Positions 17,719 to 27,277 of a stretch of 64,000 bases of DNA are shown here, piece after piece. Where the stretch lies: the NCBI RefSeq assembly GCF_012276695.1, contig NZ_CP038852.1, forward strand, positions 372,001 through 436,000, given 5' to 3'. The notes under the pieces were generated by a model. It saw nothing but the letters and a program-made list of their open reading frames with translations. It did no database searches and was not told the DNA's origin. The position numbers were made by a program, and so were the translations under genes. The stretch's first letter is position 1, and the number at the start of each line of letters is the position of its first letter. Source of the stretch: Candidatus Pelagibacter giovannonii. Lineage in GTDB: Bacteria > Pseudomonadota > Alphaproteobacteria > Pelagibacterales > Pelagibacteraceae.

Positions 17719-19206
17719 TTAATATTTTTTTAATTTAGTTATTTTAGTTTTTTTCTTAAATAGTGGAAAAAGTAAAGCTATTATTGCTAAAATAAAAAAT
17801 GTTAATGCTATTGGTCTTGTTAAAAACATTAACCAATTACCATCAAATATTACTAAAGATTGTCTTAAAGTTCCTTCAACTAGCTCACCTAAAATCAATC
17901 CTATAATAACAGGAACTACTGAAAAACCATATCTTCTCATAAAAAAACCAATAACACCAAAAGATAACATTATCCAAACATCTGTAATAGATTGACTTAA
18001 AGAGTAGGTTCCACAAACTGAAAGTGCAAAAATCATTGGCCATAAAATTTTGTTAGGAACCAAAGTAATTCTTGCAAAAAGTTTAGCTCCAAAAAATCCA
18101 AAAATAAAAAACAATATATTTGCAATCAACATCGATCCAAAAATTCCATATAAAAATTCTGGTTGTTCTCTAAATAAATCTGGCCCTGGCCTCACGCCAT
18201 GAATTATTAAACCAGTTAAAATTACTGCCGTTGTTGCACTGCCAGGAATTCCTAATGCCAATGTTGGTACCATCGCTCCTCCTGTTGCAGCATTATTTGC
18301 AGCCTCTGCACCAGCAATCCCTTCTATTGATCCTTTGCCAAACTCCTCTGGTGTCTTTGACCATCGTTTAGCTTCTGAATATCCAATTAAAGAAGCAACT
18401 GTTCCTCCCTCAGCTGGTAATACACCAATAAATGATCCTATACCTGAAGATCTAAGAATTGTTTTCCAGGTAAGTTTGTAGTCTTTTAAAGAAGGTAATT
18501 TTACCGCTTTTAATGCAACTCTTTTAAATACTTGGTCCAGCATCGTTGATTGTGTTAACATTTCACTAATTGCAAATAACCCTACGACGACAGGTATAAA
18601 ACCTATTCCCTCTGATAATTCATTTATACCATAAGTAAATCTATCTATTGAAGTCATGAAATCTTTTCCAACAGTTGAAATCAAAATACCAAATGCAGCA
18701 GCAATCAAATTTTTAATAGGGCTACCTTCACCAATTGATGCGAGCATGGTTAAACCAAATATTGCTAAAGCAAAATACTCAGGTTGACCAAATTCGTAAG
18801 CAAGTTTTGCTAATAAAGGAGCAAAAAAGACTAATATTATAACACTAAAAATTCCACCAATTGTACTAGAAACTGTTGCCATACCTAATGCTCTTCCAGC
18901 TTCTCCTTTTTGTGCAAGTGGATATCCATCTAGACATGTTGCAGCGGCAGCTGGTGTTCCTGGTGTATTAATTAATATTGCAGTAATTGCTCCACCATAT
19001 GTTCCTGCGCAATAAATTGCTGTCAAAAGTACAATTGCCGAAAGTGGATCGAGTGTCATTGTAAAAGGTAAAATTAATGCACCACCAGTTGTTGGCCCTA
19101 ACCCCGGCAATACTCCTAAAATTAATCCAAACAAAGTCCCAAAAAATAAAACTATTAATAGCTTAGAGCTGAATAGAGGAGCCATCATATAAGATAAGTT
19201 TTCCAT
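17719..19206 (-). CDS. tctA: Tripartite tricarboxylate-type transporter, large membrane subunit TctA
   Basis: A 495-residue membrane protein with about 12 hydrophobic segments. The TctA signatures are present: GVLPGLGPTTGGALILPFT (about 27-45) and ILINTPGTPAAAATCLDGYPLAQKGEAGRALG (about 78-109), then the second repeat with GVLPAEGGTVASLIGYSEAKRWSK and TLALGIPGSATTAVILTGLIIHGVRPGP. TctA is the sodium-driven channel part of TTT importers for carboxylates and sugar acids. It follows TctB by one base. Confidence 0.93.
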   Translation of the reverse strand: MENLSYMMAPLFSSKLLIVLFFGTLFGLILGVLPGLGPTTGGALILPFTMTLDPLSAIVLLTAIYCAGTYGGAITAILINTPGTPAAAATCLDGYPLAQKGEAGRALGMATVSSTIGGIFSVIILVFFAPLLAKLAYEFGQPEYFALAIFGLTMLASIGEGSPIKNLIAAAFGILISTVGKDFMTSIDRFTYGINELSEGIGFIPVVVGLFAISEMLTQSTMLDQVFKRVALKAVKLPSLKDYKLTWKTILRSSGIGSFIGVLPAEGGTVASLIGYSEAKRWSKTPEEFGKGSIEGIAGAEAANNAATGGAMVPTLALGIPGSATTAVILTGLIIHGVRPGPDLFREQPEFLYGIFGSMLIANILFFIFGFFGAKLFARITLVPNKILWPMIFALSVCGTYSLSQSITDVWIMLSFGVIGFFMRRYGFSVVPVIIGLILGELVEGTLRQSLVIFDGNWLMFLTRPIALTFFILAIIALLFPLFKKKTKITKLKKY

Positions 19207-19207
19207 A

Positions 19208-19717
19208 TTAATTATAATAGATATTTGTAATTATCCCTGGCGGAAATCTTAAGCCTAAAAATGTTTCAAAAAATATAAATACAATTATCGGAAATAAAAT
19301 GCTTACTGCTAAAAGATAAAATATTCTTTTTTCTCCCCAATAATAAGAAACTAAAGCTGAAACAACTGCAATTGCTAAGAAAAAATCTAATGTTTTTGCA
19401 ATTACTAAAAATAAAACAAAAGCTATTAATGTTATAAAAAATGACCTAGGTAGTTTACTTTCTTTTTTCCAGGGTGTTTTAATTGATAGGTAAAAAATAA
19501 AAGATGTTAAAAAAATTATTAAGACCAATAATGCTTTAGGAAATGTAGCAGGTTGAATACCTCTATTCAAAATTGGTGGAACTGTATCAAATGTGAATGT
19601 TGTTATTAATAAAATTAATGAAATTAATATTATTATAAAAGATACTTTAAAAGAGCTTTTAAAAAGAAAGGGCAAACTACTTTTGTTTGCCCTTTTTTTC
19701 TTAAGTACATTATTCAT
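19208..19717 (-). CDS. tctB: Tripartite tricarboxylate-type transporter, small membrane subunit TctB
   Basis: A 169-residue protein with four predicted transmembrane segments and the ILNRGIQPATFPKALLVLI region typical of TctB. The first 20 residues, rich in Lys and Ser, are encoded by the two arms of a strong hairpin at 19667-19695. Either translation starts at the ATG at 19717 and runs through that hairpin, or it starts at a downstream TTG (in SSLPF). No later Met precedes the first membrane helix. Lies between tctC and tctA. Confidence 0.85.
   Translation of the reverse strand: MNNVLKKKRANKSSLPFLFKSSFKVSFIIILISLILLITTFTFDTVPPILNRGIQPATFPKALLVLIIFLTSFIFYLSIKTPWKKESKLPRSFFITLIAFVLFLVIAKTLDFFLAIAVVSALVSYYWGEKRIFYLLAVSILFPIIVFIFFETFLGLRFPPGIITNIYYN
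19667..19695 (-). terminator. Terminator-like hairpin between tctC and tctB, overlapping the start of tctB
   Basis: The minus strand reads AAAGGGCAAAC, a 7-base loop, then GTTTGCCCTTT, followed by CTTTTT. This is an 11-bp perfect stem with a U-rich tail, the form of an intrinsic terminator; the plus strand also ends in a T run. It lies 45 bases after the tctC stop and inside the first codons of tctB, so it probably attenuates transcription from the binding-protein gene into the membrane subunits. Confidence 0.7.
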
Positions 19718-19739
19718 TTAAAAAATGTACTACTTTTGA

Positions 19740-20711
19740 TTAATTAAGATAACCTAAAGCTTTTAGCTGAGCGGTCATTTCTGCAAGCATTTCTTCCATT
19801 TGCTTGCCCCACTCATCAGCACCTACTACACTAGTGTCATCAAGACCAATTTCAGTTAAGAAATTTTTGTAATAGTTGTGACCCATAGCTTTCATCATTC
19901 CAGCTTCAAGTTCTTTAACTCTTGCAGCGGGAGCACCTTTTTTAGTTACGAATCCTCTCACAGTAGATAAAGAAACAGGTATTCCTAACTCTTTAGCTGT
20001 AGGAGAATCTCCAATTTTGGCCATTCTATTATTCGCAAGAACAACAGAAACACATAATGTTCCATTATTAATCTCTGTTAATGCTTCACCTAAATTTAAA
20101 ACACCCACATCAATATCTCCTTTGATTAAGTTTGTTTTAATTGGCGCAACACCTTTGTATGCAACGATAGTAGGATCTTTTAATCCACCTTTTTTTGTAA
20201 AAGCAATTGCACTTACATCATCAATTCCACCTGTATGAGTTGTTCCATATTTAAGTGATTTTGATTTTTGAACACTAATAAATTTTTTAGCATCTTTAAT
20301 GTCAGCTTTACAATTAACAACAAATAATTGAGGATCATCAGTTCCTCTTGCTAAAGGTTGCATATCACTTAATTTAACTTTTGTTTTACCTAGCGCCATA
20401 GAAACAGCGTGACCAGTAGTCCAAGTTAAAGTGTGTTGACCATCAGCAGGAAGTGACATCATGTAATCCATAGAAACAGCACCACCGCCACCTTTTTTGT
20501 TTACTAATTGCATATCTTGCTTAAGAACTCTTCTTGCTCTTAAAAGCATCATTCTAGTAGTAACATCAGTACCACCACCAAAACCTGCGTGAGTAATTGC
20601 TTGAATAGCACCATCAGCTTTTGCTGATGTAGTTACTATAGGTAATGCAATCACAAAAAATTCAGCTACTACAAAAGCAGTAACTAAAAAAGCTTTAAAT
20701 GTTTTTTTCAT
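19740..20711 (-). CDS. tctC: Tripartite tricarboxylate-type transporter, substrate-binding protein TctC (BUG family)
   Basis: A 323-residue periplasmic binding protein of the BUG/TctC family. The N-terminal hydrophobic segment (FLVTAFVVAEFFVIALPIV) followed by TSAKADGA is a signal peptide. GGGTDVTTRMM near residue 45 and TWTTGHAVSM near 92 correspond to ligand-binding loops, and KKGAPAARVKELEAGMMKAM near the C-terminus is the usual BUG helix. Members bind carboxylates, often aromatic or sugar acids. First gene of the tctCBA-SDR-ROK operon with GAGGGAAATAATG as ribosome site; divergent from the pdxA-like gene 93 bases away. Confidence 0.88.
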   Translation of the reverse strand: MKKTFKAFLVTAFVVAEFFVIALPIVTTSAKADGAIQAITHAGFGGGTDVTTRMMLLRARRVLKQDMQLVNKKGGGGAVSMDYMMSLPADGQHTLTWTTGHAVSMALGKTKVKLSDMQPLARGTDDPQLFVVNCKADIKDAKKFISVQKSKSLKYGTTHTGGIDDVSAIAFTKKGGLKDPTIVAYKGVAPIKTNLIKGDIDVGVLNLGEALTEINNGTLCVSVVLANNRMAKIGDSPTAKELGIPVSLSTVRGFVTKKGAPAARVKELEAGMMKAMGHNYYKNFLTEIGLDDTSVVGADEWGKQMEEMLAEMTAQLKALGYLN

Positions 20712-20804
20712 TATTTCCCTCTCGTTTGTTATTGTGTAATATCTATAATATAAATATTATTAACAAAAACTACTGTAAAAAATATTCAAGTACAATATAT
20801 AAAA

Positions 20805-21800
20805 ATGCTTCATAAAAAAAAAATTGCTTTACTTCTAGGTGATCCATCCGGTATAGGGCCCGAATTGGTCAGTAAACTATTGTCAGAAGAAATTACTAAT
20901 AAAGCAAATATTATTGTTATAGGTGAAAAAACTATTTTTGAAGAAGGAAGTAAAATTTCAGGAAAATCACATAATTTAAAAGTTGTAGAAAGTTTTGATC
21001 AAATTAATTTTGAAAGTGGAGATAAATTTTTTCTAGATATTTCTAATGGTAAAAATCATAAATATAAATTATCTGAATGCTCAAAAGAATCAGGTGAGAG
21101 TGTTTTGGACGCTTTAAACTTAGCATTAGATTTAGCAAAAGAAAATAAAATTGATGCAATTAACTTTGGTCCTTTTAATAAGACAAGTTTAAAACTTGGA
21201 GGCAATAAATTTTCTGATGAACTTCATTTAATGGCTGAAAAATTAGAAGTAAAAAATTTTTTTTGTGAATTTAATGTTGTTGATAATTTTTGGACTGCTC
21301 GAGTTACTTCTCACATACCCATTAGCGAAGTTCCTTCACATATAAAAAAAGAAAAAATTATTAAACCCATTAAATTAATTAATGAAGCAATGAAACTAAA
21401 TGGTGTAAAAAAGCCTAGAGTTGCTGTTCAAGCTCTTAATCCACATGCAGAATTCGGAACTGAAGAAAAAGACGAAATTATTCCAGCTATTGAGTTGGCT
21501 AAAAGTTTGGGTATTAATGCTGATGGCCCACTACCCTGTGATACTTCTTTTATTACTGCTTTTAAAAATAAAAAACATGATTGTATTGTTGGTATGTATC
21601 ATGATGCGCTACAATCAGGACTAAAAGCATTTGGCTTTGATAGAGGTGTTACTGTTCAAGGTGGATTACCAGTTCCAATAACAACTCCAGCACATGGTAC
21701 TGCCTTTGATATTGCTGGGAAAAATGAGGCTAATCTAGAACCTACTTTGAATTCATTTAAAATTGCATTAACAATGGCAGAAAATAAATCTAATGACTAA
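20805..21800 (+). CDS. PdxA-family dehydrogenase (4-phospho-threonate/4-hydroxythreonine-4-phosphate dehydrogenase-like)
   Basis: A 331-residue PdxA-fold protein. [10 protein letters not shown] (about 12-21), [10 protein letters not shown] (about 168-177), ALNPHAEFG (about 208-216) and [27 protein letters not shown] carry the metal-binding histidines and aspartate of the family, with [11 protein letters not shown] near the end. Neighbours are acid-sugar genes rather than pyridoxine genes, and MYHDALQSG departs from the usual YHDQG sequence of vitamin B6 PdxA. A PdxA2-type role on a phosphorylated four-carbon acid, or a related sugar acid, is the better guess. Its last codons overlap the next gene by 8 bases. 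Confidence 0.8.
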   Translation: MLHKKKIALLLGDPSGIGPELVSKLLSEEITNKANIIVIGEKTIFEEGSKISGKSHNLKVVESFDQINFESGDKFFLDISNGKNHKYKLSECSKESGESVLDALNLALDLAKENKIDAINFGPFNKTSLKLGGNKFSDELHLMAEKLEVKNFFCEFNVVDNFWTARVTSHIPISEVPSHIKKEKIIKPIKLINEAMKLNGVKKPRVAVQALNPHAEFGTEEKDEIIPAIELAKSLGINADGPLPCDTSFITAFKNKKHDCIVGMYHDALQSGLKAFGFDRGVTVQGGLPVPITTPAHGTAFDIAGKNEANLEPTLNSFKIALTMAENKSND

Positions 21801-22968
21801 AATTAAAAATATCAAAACTACAGTTTATCAATGGAAAGGTAAAACTGTTCCTCCTCAAGAAAACTTTTGTACAAATGCTTCTGATGTTCTTTATGAAAAA
21901 TCTGATGCAATGGGTTCTTTTAGATTTCATGAATGGTTGGTTTGTGAAATTGAAACAGATGATGGAATTATTGGAATTGGTAACGCAGCTTTAGCACCTC
22001 AAGTTACAAAAAAAACTATCGATGTGTATTTAAAGCCATTAGTTATTGGTGAAGACCCTTTTGACTATGCTTATATTTGGGAAAAGATGTATAGAAGAAC
22101 TTTAGCTTGGGGGAGAAAAGGAGTTGGAATGACAGCAATTTCAGCAATTGATATTGCTATTTGGGATATTATTGGAAAAATAACAAAAAAACCTGTCTTC
22201 AAATTATTGGGTGGAAGAACAAAAGAAAAAATTCCTGTTTATGCATCTAAACTCTATAGCCAACCACTAAATGAACTTCAAAAAGAAGCTGAACTTTATA
22301 AAAGTCAAGGTTTCAATATGTATAAAATGAGATTTGGTTGGGGACCACAAGATGGTCCTGATGGAATGAAGAAAAATATTCAATTAGTTGAAGCTATCAG
22401 AGAAGTTATAGGTGAAGATGCAGATCTAATGCTTGAGTGTTATATGGGTTGGAATTTAGATTATTCTAAAAGAATGATACCCAAGTTAATGAAGTTTAAT
22501 CCTAGATGGTTAGAAGAGCCAGTAATAGCTGATGACATTCATGGATATGCAGAGCTTAATAATATGAATATGATTCCTATTTCTGGAGGTGAACATGAGT
22601 TTAGCTTATTTGGCTTTAAACAATTATTAGATTTAAAAGCAATAAGTTATATTCAATATGACACTAATAGAGTTGGTGGAATAACTGCTGCTCAAAAAAT
22701 TAATGCTTTAGCTGAAGCACATCAAGTTCCTGTTATTCCTCATGCAGGTCAGATGCATAACTATCATTTAACAATGGCAAATGTAAATTGTCCTATTTCA
22801 GAATACTTTCCAGTGCATGATGTTGAAATTGGTAATGAGTTATTTTATTATATCTTTGAAGGAGATCCTGCTCCTGTTAATGGGTTTATAGATTTAAAAG
22901 ATGACTTGCCTGGATTAGGTCTGACACTTACCGATAAATATAAATCAGACTTTAAAATTATAGAATAA
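21793..22968 (+). CDS. Enolase superfamily sugar-acid dehydratase (rhamnonate dehydratase-like)
   Basis: A 391-residue mandelate racemase/muconate lactonizing enzyme. The capping domain is followed by a barrel with [18 protein letters not shown] near 175, metal ligands in [10 protein letters not shown] (about 213-222), WLEEPV and SGGEHEF (about 265-271), and the catalytic His in [12 protein letters not shown] (about 315-326). The GPxDG segment, GEH motif and IPHAG loop resemble L-rhamnonate dehydratase (RhmD). The likely reaction is dehydration of a six-carbon aldonate to a 2-keto-3-deoxy acid. It follows the PdxA-like gene in an operon, opposite the TctCBA importer. Confidence 0.85.
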   Translation: MTKIKNIKTTVYQWKGKTVPPQENFCTNASDVLYEKSDAMGSFRFHEWLVCEIETDDGIIGIGNAALAPQVTKKTIDVYLKPLVIGEDPFDYAYIWEKMYRRTLAWGRKGVGMTAISAIDIAIWDIIGKITKKPVFKLLGGRTKEKIPVYASKLYSQPLNELQKEAELYKSQGFNMYKMRFGWGPQDGPDGMKKNIQLVEAIREVIGEDADLMLECYMGWNLDYSKRMIPKLMKFNPRWLEEPVIADDIHGYAELNNMNMIPISGGEHEFSLFGFKQLLDLKAISYIQYDTNRVGGITAAQKINALAEAHQVPVIPHAGQMHNYHLTMANVNCPISEYFPVHDVEIGNELFYYIFEGDPAPVNGFIDLKDDLPGLGLTLTDKYKSDFKIIE

Positions 22969-24411
22969 TTAACCTTTGATACCCATGTGAGTGTATTTAA
23001 CATTCAGATAATCCTTTATTGCGTTAGAACCTCCTTCTCTACCATAGCCCGTTTGTTTTATCCCACCAAATGGAGCTTCTGCAACTGCTACGACACCAGT
23101 ATTAACACAGGCAATACCTGCTTCCATTAATTCAGATGCTCTATGAGCTTTGTCCATTGAATTGGTGCAAATATAACTACAAAGACCTAAATCATTGTCA
23201 TTTGCTCTTTCAATAACCTCATCAAAAGATTTAAATGACAGCATTGGAACTAATGGCCCAAATGGTTCTTGTTTCATGATCGTAAAGTCATCTTTAACAT
23301 CATCAAAAACAGTTGGCTCATAATAAAAACCTTTATTAAATCCTGCAGGTCTCTTACCTCCCAATAAAACTTTAGCTCCTTCTTGTTTCGTTTTTTCAAC
23401 TAGCTCTTCAACTTCATTTAGTCTTTTTTGTGTTGTTAATGGTCCTAATTGTGTATTTGGATCCATACCATTACCAATCTTAAGTTTTTTAGTTTTTTCA
23501 ATAAATAAACCAACGAACTCATCTTTTTTACTTTCCTGAATATAAAATCTGTTAGGTGAAATACAAACTTGCCCATTATTTCTAAATTTAGCAGCAATAG
23601 CTATGTCCGTTGCTTTATTTAAATCAGCATCATCAAATACAATAAAAGGAGAATGACCACTTAACTCCATTGTTACTCTTTGTAATTTATCTGCAGCTTG
23701 TTTTAAAATTATTTTACCAACTCTAGTTGAGCCTGTAACTGAGATTTTTTTAATAATATCAGATGAAATTAATTGTGACGCAATTGCAGGTGGATCACCT
23801 GACAAAAGATTAACTACACCAGCGGGTATTCCGCATTCCCTACAAATATCGACTAATTCCATAACCACACCTGGTGTAATTGTGTCTGGCTTGATAATTA
23901 CTGAACAGCCCGCAGCTAATGCTGTAGAAATTTTTCTAGCAGCTAAAACAAGTGGAAAATTCCAAGGTGACAAAGCAGCCACCACTCCAATCGGTTGATA
24001 ATAAACATGCACTCTCGTGTCTTCAAATCTACTTTCTACAATTTGTCCATAAATTCTTTTTGTCTCTTCAGCATTCCATTCAAAAATATCTGCAGCACCA
24101 TTCGTTTCACCAACACCTTCAGCTAAAGGTTTTCCATTTTCTAAAGTCATCCATTTAGCAAGTACATCTTTTTTTTCTCTTACCATGTCAGCAATTTTTC
24201 TAAGCGTATAAGCTCTTTGCCATGGTGGAGTTTTTCTCCAAATAGCTAATCCCTTTTCTGCAGATTTTAATGCTCTATCCACATCAACAGGTGTTGCTTT
24301 TGAAGCGTGGCCTAAAACTTCTTCTGTTGCAGGATTGATAACTTCATAAGTTTCCTTGTTAGAAGAGGGCGACCAATTGCCATCGATAAATTGTCCAAAT
24401 TTTTCGTACAT
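22969..24411 (-). CDS. NAD(P)-dependent aldehyde dehydrogenase (semialdehyde dehydrogenase-like)
   Basis: A 480-residue aldehyde dehydrogenase. SPWNFPLVLAARKISTALAAG (about 149-169), the catalytic Glu in TMELSGHSPF (about 246-255), and the nucleophile Cys in NNGQVCISPNRF (about 280-291) are intact. The SGHSP form and the N-terminus FIDGNW are typical of succinate-semialdehyde or alpha-ketoglutarate-semialdehyde dehydrogenases. In this neighbourhood it could oxidise an aldehyde made by the sugar-acid routes. It ends at the base next to the stop of the convergent dehydratase gene. Confidence 0.87.
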   Translation of the reverse strand: MYEKFGQFIDGNWSPSSNKETYEVINPATEEVLGHASKATPVDVDRALKSAEKGLAIWRKTPPWQRAYTLRKIADMVREKKDVLAKWMTLENGKPLAEGVGETNGAADIFEWNAEETKRIYGQIVESRFEDTRVHVYYQPIGVVAALSPWNFPLVLAARKISTALAAGCSVIIKPDTITPGVVMELVDICRECGIPAGVVNLLSGDPPAIASQLISSDIIKKISVTGSTRVGKIILKQAADKLQRVTMELSGHSPFIVFDDADLNKATDIAIAAKFRNNGQVCISPNRFYIQESKKDEFVGLFIEKTKKLKIGNGMDPNTQLGPLTTQKRLNEVEELVEKTKQEGAKVLLGGKRPAGFNKGFYYEPTVFDDVKDDFTIMKQEPFGPLVPMLSFKSFDEVIERANDNDLGLCSYICTNSMDKAHRASELMEAGIACVNTGVVAVAEAPFGGIKQTGYGREGGSNAIKDYLNVKYTHMGIKG

Positions 24412-24505
24412 AATTTGCTAAACCTTGAGTTGATTTTTAAAAAAATAAATTTTTAAATTTTTAACAAATATGATTAGATCTTACAAATTAATAAAGGAGA
24501 AAATT

Positions 24506-24832
24506 ATGAAAAAATATATCGTAATGGGTAATTATACAGCAAAGGCCTTCCAAGGTTTTATGAAGGACCCTAAGCAAGATAGATCAACTGCAGTAAAAGC
24601 ATTAACTGAAGCAGTAGGAGGGAAATTTGAATCTTTTTATATTACGAGAGGTCCTTATGATTTCGTTGCTGTCACTTCAGGAGATATGCCTTATGAAAAT
24701 TTTGCTGGTATAAAATTAGCTGTGGAAGCAAGCGGAACAGTAGAGAATATGGTTATTCTTGAAGAGATGAATATGAATAAAGCTGCCGAGATTGCCGCTA
24801 AAGCTATGGCTGGCTACAAACCTGCTGGTTAA
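24506..24832 (+). CDS. GYD domain protein
   Basis: A 108-residue protein from the ATG at 24506, chosen because AAGGAG stands a few bases before it; an earlier in-frame ATG at 24470 lacks such a site. The family motif TRGPYDFVAV lies near residue 50 and gives GYD proteins their name (here GPYD). The fold is a small alpha/beta ferredoxin-like barrel, GEFESFYI-TRGPYD-VENMVILEE. The molecular function of the family is not known. It stands alone, convergent with the PhyH gene and followed by a hairpin. Confidence 0.78.
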   Translation: MKKYIVMGNYTAKAFQGFMKDPKQDRSTAVKALTEAVGGKFESFYITRGPYDFVAVTSGDMPYENFAGIKLAVEASGTVENMVILEEMNMNKAAEIAAKAMAGYKPAG

Positions 24833-24842
24833 TTATTTATGT

Positions 24843-24871
24843 TAACTTCCAGTGTAAAAAGCTGGAAGTTA
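24843..24871. terminator. Hairpin between convergent genes
   Basis: Arms TAACTTCCAG (24843-24852) and CTGGAAGTTA (24862-24871) form a perfect 10-bp stem with a 9-base loop. It starts 10 bases after the GYD stop and includes the stop codon of the convergent PhyH gene, so it can mark the 3' end of both messages. There is no long U run on either strand. Confidence 0.6.
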
Positions 24872-25702
24872 GCTAATTTCAAATAAAGTTGGAAACATTT
24901 TTCCAGATAAATCATCACCATTTTTATAACCATTATCTTCCATAATAACTCTTTCTTCTCTGGCCCAATCTCCTCTATAAATAATTTTAGAATTTTCTTT
25001 TGCCATTCTTAGTGTGTATCTATGAATATCTTTTTTGGGTGTGACAGTATTTAATCCTCCATGTAGTGTTCTAATATCAAAATAAATACAGTCACCAACT
25101 TCCAAATCCCATTGTAGAAATTCATAATTATCTTTATTTTCTAATATGTTAGGAGTTAATTCATATTTTTTTCCATTAACAACACCAACCTTACCATCAA
25201 CTTCATGGCCATCATTAAATCTTGTTCTTAAAAATAGCTTTTCCCATAAATGTGAACCTTTAACCCAAGCTATACCATCTTCTTTTTTAACTGACTCAAG
25301 CGGTAACCACAATACACACATAGATCCTTCAAAATCGAAATATGATATATCATGATGAAAAGGTGGTGATGACTTCGACCCAGCTTCCCTGAAAAACCAA
25401 TTATCCATCACTAAGTTAATTTTTTGTGCTTCTAAAAGTTCTGCTGCAATTTTTGGAGTTGGTGAATTAAATATAAAATCTTTGAATTCTTCATGTAAAT
25501 TCCAGGTCCAAAAATCCTCATAATATCCTGGTAATTTTTGATCTTTTGTATGATTTACAAATCTTGGACTAGGACTTTCTTTACCTTTTTTTATTCCTTT
25601 TTTTAACTTTTCAATCCATGCGCTATCAAATTTGCCTTTAATTAAGACTGCACCATCTTTTTTGAATAAATCTACTTCTGCCTTGGTAATAATTTTGCTC
25701 AT
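24869..25702 (-). CDS. Phytanoyl-CoA dioxygenase (PhyH) family Fe(II)/2-oxoglutarate oxygenase
   Basis: A 277-residue double-stranded beta-helix oxygenase. The facial triad can be assigned to HHDIS (His-x-Asp, about 118-122) and the distal His in TLHGGLN (about 213-219), with the 2-oxoglutarate-binding Arg probably in HRYTLRM. PhyH-type enzymes hydroxylate small molecules such as phytanoyl-CoA, ectoine or phosphonates. No partner gene reveals the substrate here. Divergent from moaA, whose start is only 34 bases away. Confidence 0.82.
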   Translation of the reverse strand: MSKIITKAEVDLFKKDGAVLIKGKFDSAWIEKLKKGIKKGKESPSPRFVNHTKDQKLPGYYEDFWTWNLHEEFKDFIFNSPTPKIAAELLEAQKINLVMDNWFFREAGSKSSPPFHHDISYFDFEGSMCVLWLPLESVKKEDGIAWVKGSHLWEKLFLRTRFNDGHEVDGKVGVVNGKKYELTPNILENKDNYEFLQWDLEVGDCIYFDIRTLHGGLNTVTPKKDIHRYTLRMAKENSKIIYRGDWAREERVIMEDNGYKNGDDLSGKMFPTLFEIS

Positions 25703-25736
25703 ATATTATTATTATAATATAATGTAATAAAATAAG

Positions 25737-26729
25737 ATGAAAACATTAAGTGACACTTTTGGAAGAAAATTCCCCTACATAAGATTATCAATTACAGATG
25801 TATGTAATTACAGTTGTACCTATTGTTTACCACAAGGTTATAAAAAAACGCCTGGAGACACGAGAAGTTTTATGTCTGCTCAAGAAATATCTAGATTAGC
25901 AAAAGCATTATCTGAATTGGGTGTTTGTAAAATTAGATTAACTGGTGGAGAACCAACAGTTAGAAAAGACTTTTTTGATATCCTTAAAGATATGAAGCAA
26001 AATTCAAATATTCCTAAAGTAACAATGACGACTAACGGTTATCGTTTGGACAAAATTGCAGAACAGTTATGTGAAGCTGGTTTAGATGGTATAAATATCA
26101 GTATAGACAGTTTAAATAGAGAAACTTTTAAAAAACTAACAGGTCATGATAGACTTGATGAAATTTTAGAGGGCATAAAAACTTTACAAAAATTAAATTT
26201 CAAAAATATAAAAATTAATGCCGTTTTACTTAAAGGTATTAATGATAACCAGGAAGAGTTTAAAAAATTCGGAAATTTTATAAAAGATAAAAATATTGAT
26301 TTTAGATTTATAGAATTGATGCAAACAGGTGATAATTTAGAGTATTTTAAAAAGAACCATGTTTCCTCTAAAATATTTAAAGATTTTTTAGAAAAAAATA
26401 ACTGGATACCACAAACTTATGGAAAAGATGCAGGCCCTTCACTAAATTTTATACATCAAGAATTTAAAGGTAAATTTGGTTTAATTGCACCCTACTCTAA
26501 GGATTTTTGTCAAACATGTAACAGATTGCGAATTACCTCAAGAGGTGATTTGAGATTATGTTTGTTTGGTAATACTGGAATTAGTATTAGACATTTATTA
26601 CAAGACGATACTCAAAAAGATGAGCTTGTAGATCTTATCATAAAACAATTACATCTTAAAAAAGAGTCACATTATTTAGAACTTGGAGATACTGGAATTA
26701 CCCCAAATCTATCAAGTACTGGAGGATAA
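25737..26729 (+). CDS. moaA: GTP 3',8-cyclase MoaA
   Basis: A 330-residue radical SAM enzyme that starts molybdopterin synthesis by converting GTP to 3',8-cyclo-7,8-dihydro-GTP. The N-terminal cluster motif CNYSCTYC is at about 23-30. The second cluster has Cys residues in FCQTCNRLRITSRGDLRLC near 260-278, and the required C-terminal Gly-Gly (SSTGG) is present. GGEPTVRK is the SAM-binding GGEP motif. First gene of a moaACDE-msrPQ set, followed directly by moaC. Confidence 0.95.
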   Translation: MKTLSDTFGRKFPYIRLSITDVCNYSCTYCLPQGYKKTPGDTRSFMSAQEISRLAKALSELGVCKIRLTGGEPTVRKDFFDILKDMKQNSNIPKVTMTTNGYRLDKIAEQLCEAGLDGINISIDSLNRETFKKLTGHDRLDEILEGIKTLQKLNFKNIKINAVLLKGINDNQEEFKKFGNFIKDKNIDFRFIELMQTGDNLEYFKKNHVSSKIFKDFLEKNNWIPQTYGKDAGPSLNFIHQEFKGKFGLIAPYSKDFCQTCNRLRITSRGDLRLCLFGNTGISIRHLLQDDTQKDELVDLIIKQLHLKKESHYLELGDTGITPNLSSTGG

Positions 26730-27275
26730 ATGGAAAGCTTAAAAGTGATAAATCAGGAAAAATTAAAAGATTGGGCTAAGGAAATTTTTAAAAAAAACGC
26801 ATTTAACATGATTGATGTTTCATCAAAAAAAGAAACATTTAGAAGAGCATTGGCCTCTGGTAAAATTTATGTAGGAAAAGAAGTTTTTAACCTAATTAAA
26901 AATAAAGAAATGCCTAAAGGTGATCCGATCACGTTAGCTGAGGTGTCAGCAGTCTTAGGAGTTAAAAAAACAAGTGAATTAATTCCACTATGTCACCCAC
27001 TTCCAATAGATCATATAGCAACTAAAATTATCATGCATGATGAAGAGGCTTCATTAGAAGTTTTTTGTGTAGTGTCAGCTGTTGCAAAAACTGGTGTTGA
27101 GATGGAAGCTATTATGGGTGTTAATACTGCACTAATAACTATTTACGATCTAAGTAAAATTGTAAATCCACATCTTCGAATTGATAATGTTAAATTACTA
27201 ATTAAAGAAGGTGGTAAAAGTGGATTATGGACTAACCCCGATGGTTTACCAGGATTTTTAAAAGATATTTTTTAA
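26730..27275 (+). CDS. moaC: Cyclic pyranopterin monophosphate synthase MoaC
   Basis: A 181-residue MoaC. The active-site segments MIDVSSKKETFRRA (about 27-40), SELIPLCHPLPID (about 86-98) and AKTGVEMEAIMGVNTAL (about 118-134) are intact. It rearranges the MoaA product to cyclic pyranopterin monophosphate. Slightly longer than usual owing to a short N-terminal extension. The ATG comes immediately after the moaA stop codon. Confidence 0.94.
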   Translation: MESLKVINQEKLKDWAKEIFKKNAFNMIDVSSKKETFRRALASGKIYVGKEVFNLIKNKEMPKGDPITLAEVSAVLGVKKTSELIPLCHPLPIDHIATKIIMHDEEASLEVFCVVSAVAKTGVEMEAIMGVNTALITIYDLSKIVNPHLRIDNVKLLIKEGGKSGLWTNPDGLPGFLKDIF

Positions 27276-27277
27276 TC

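Noticed and set aside
20712..20804. Possible small RNA between tctC and the pdxA-like gene
   Set aside because: The 93 bases are A/T rich with no stable hairpin. A divergent promoter region explains them.
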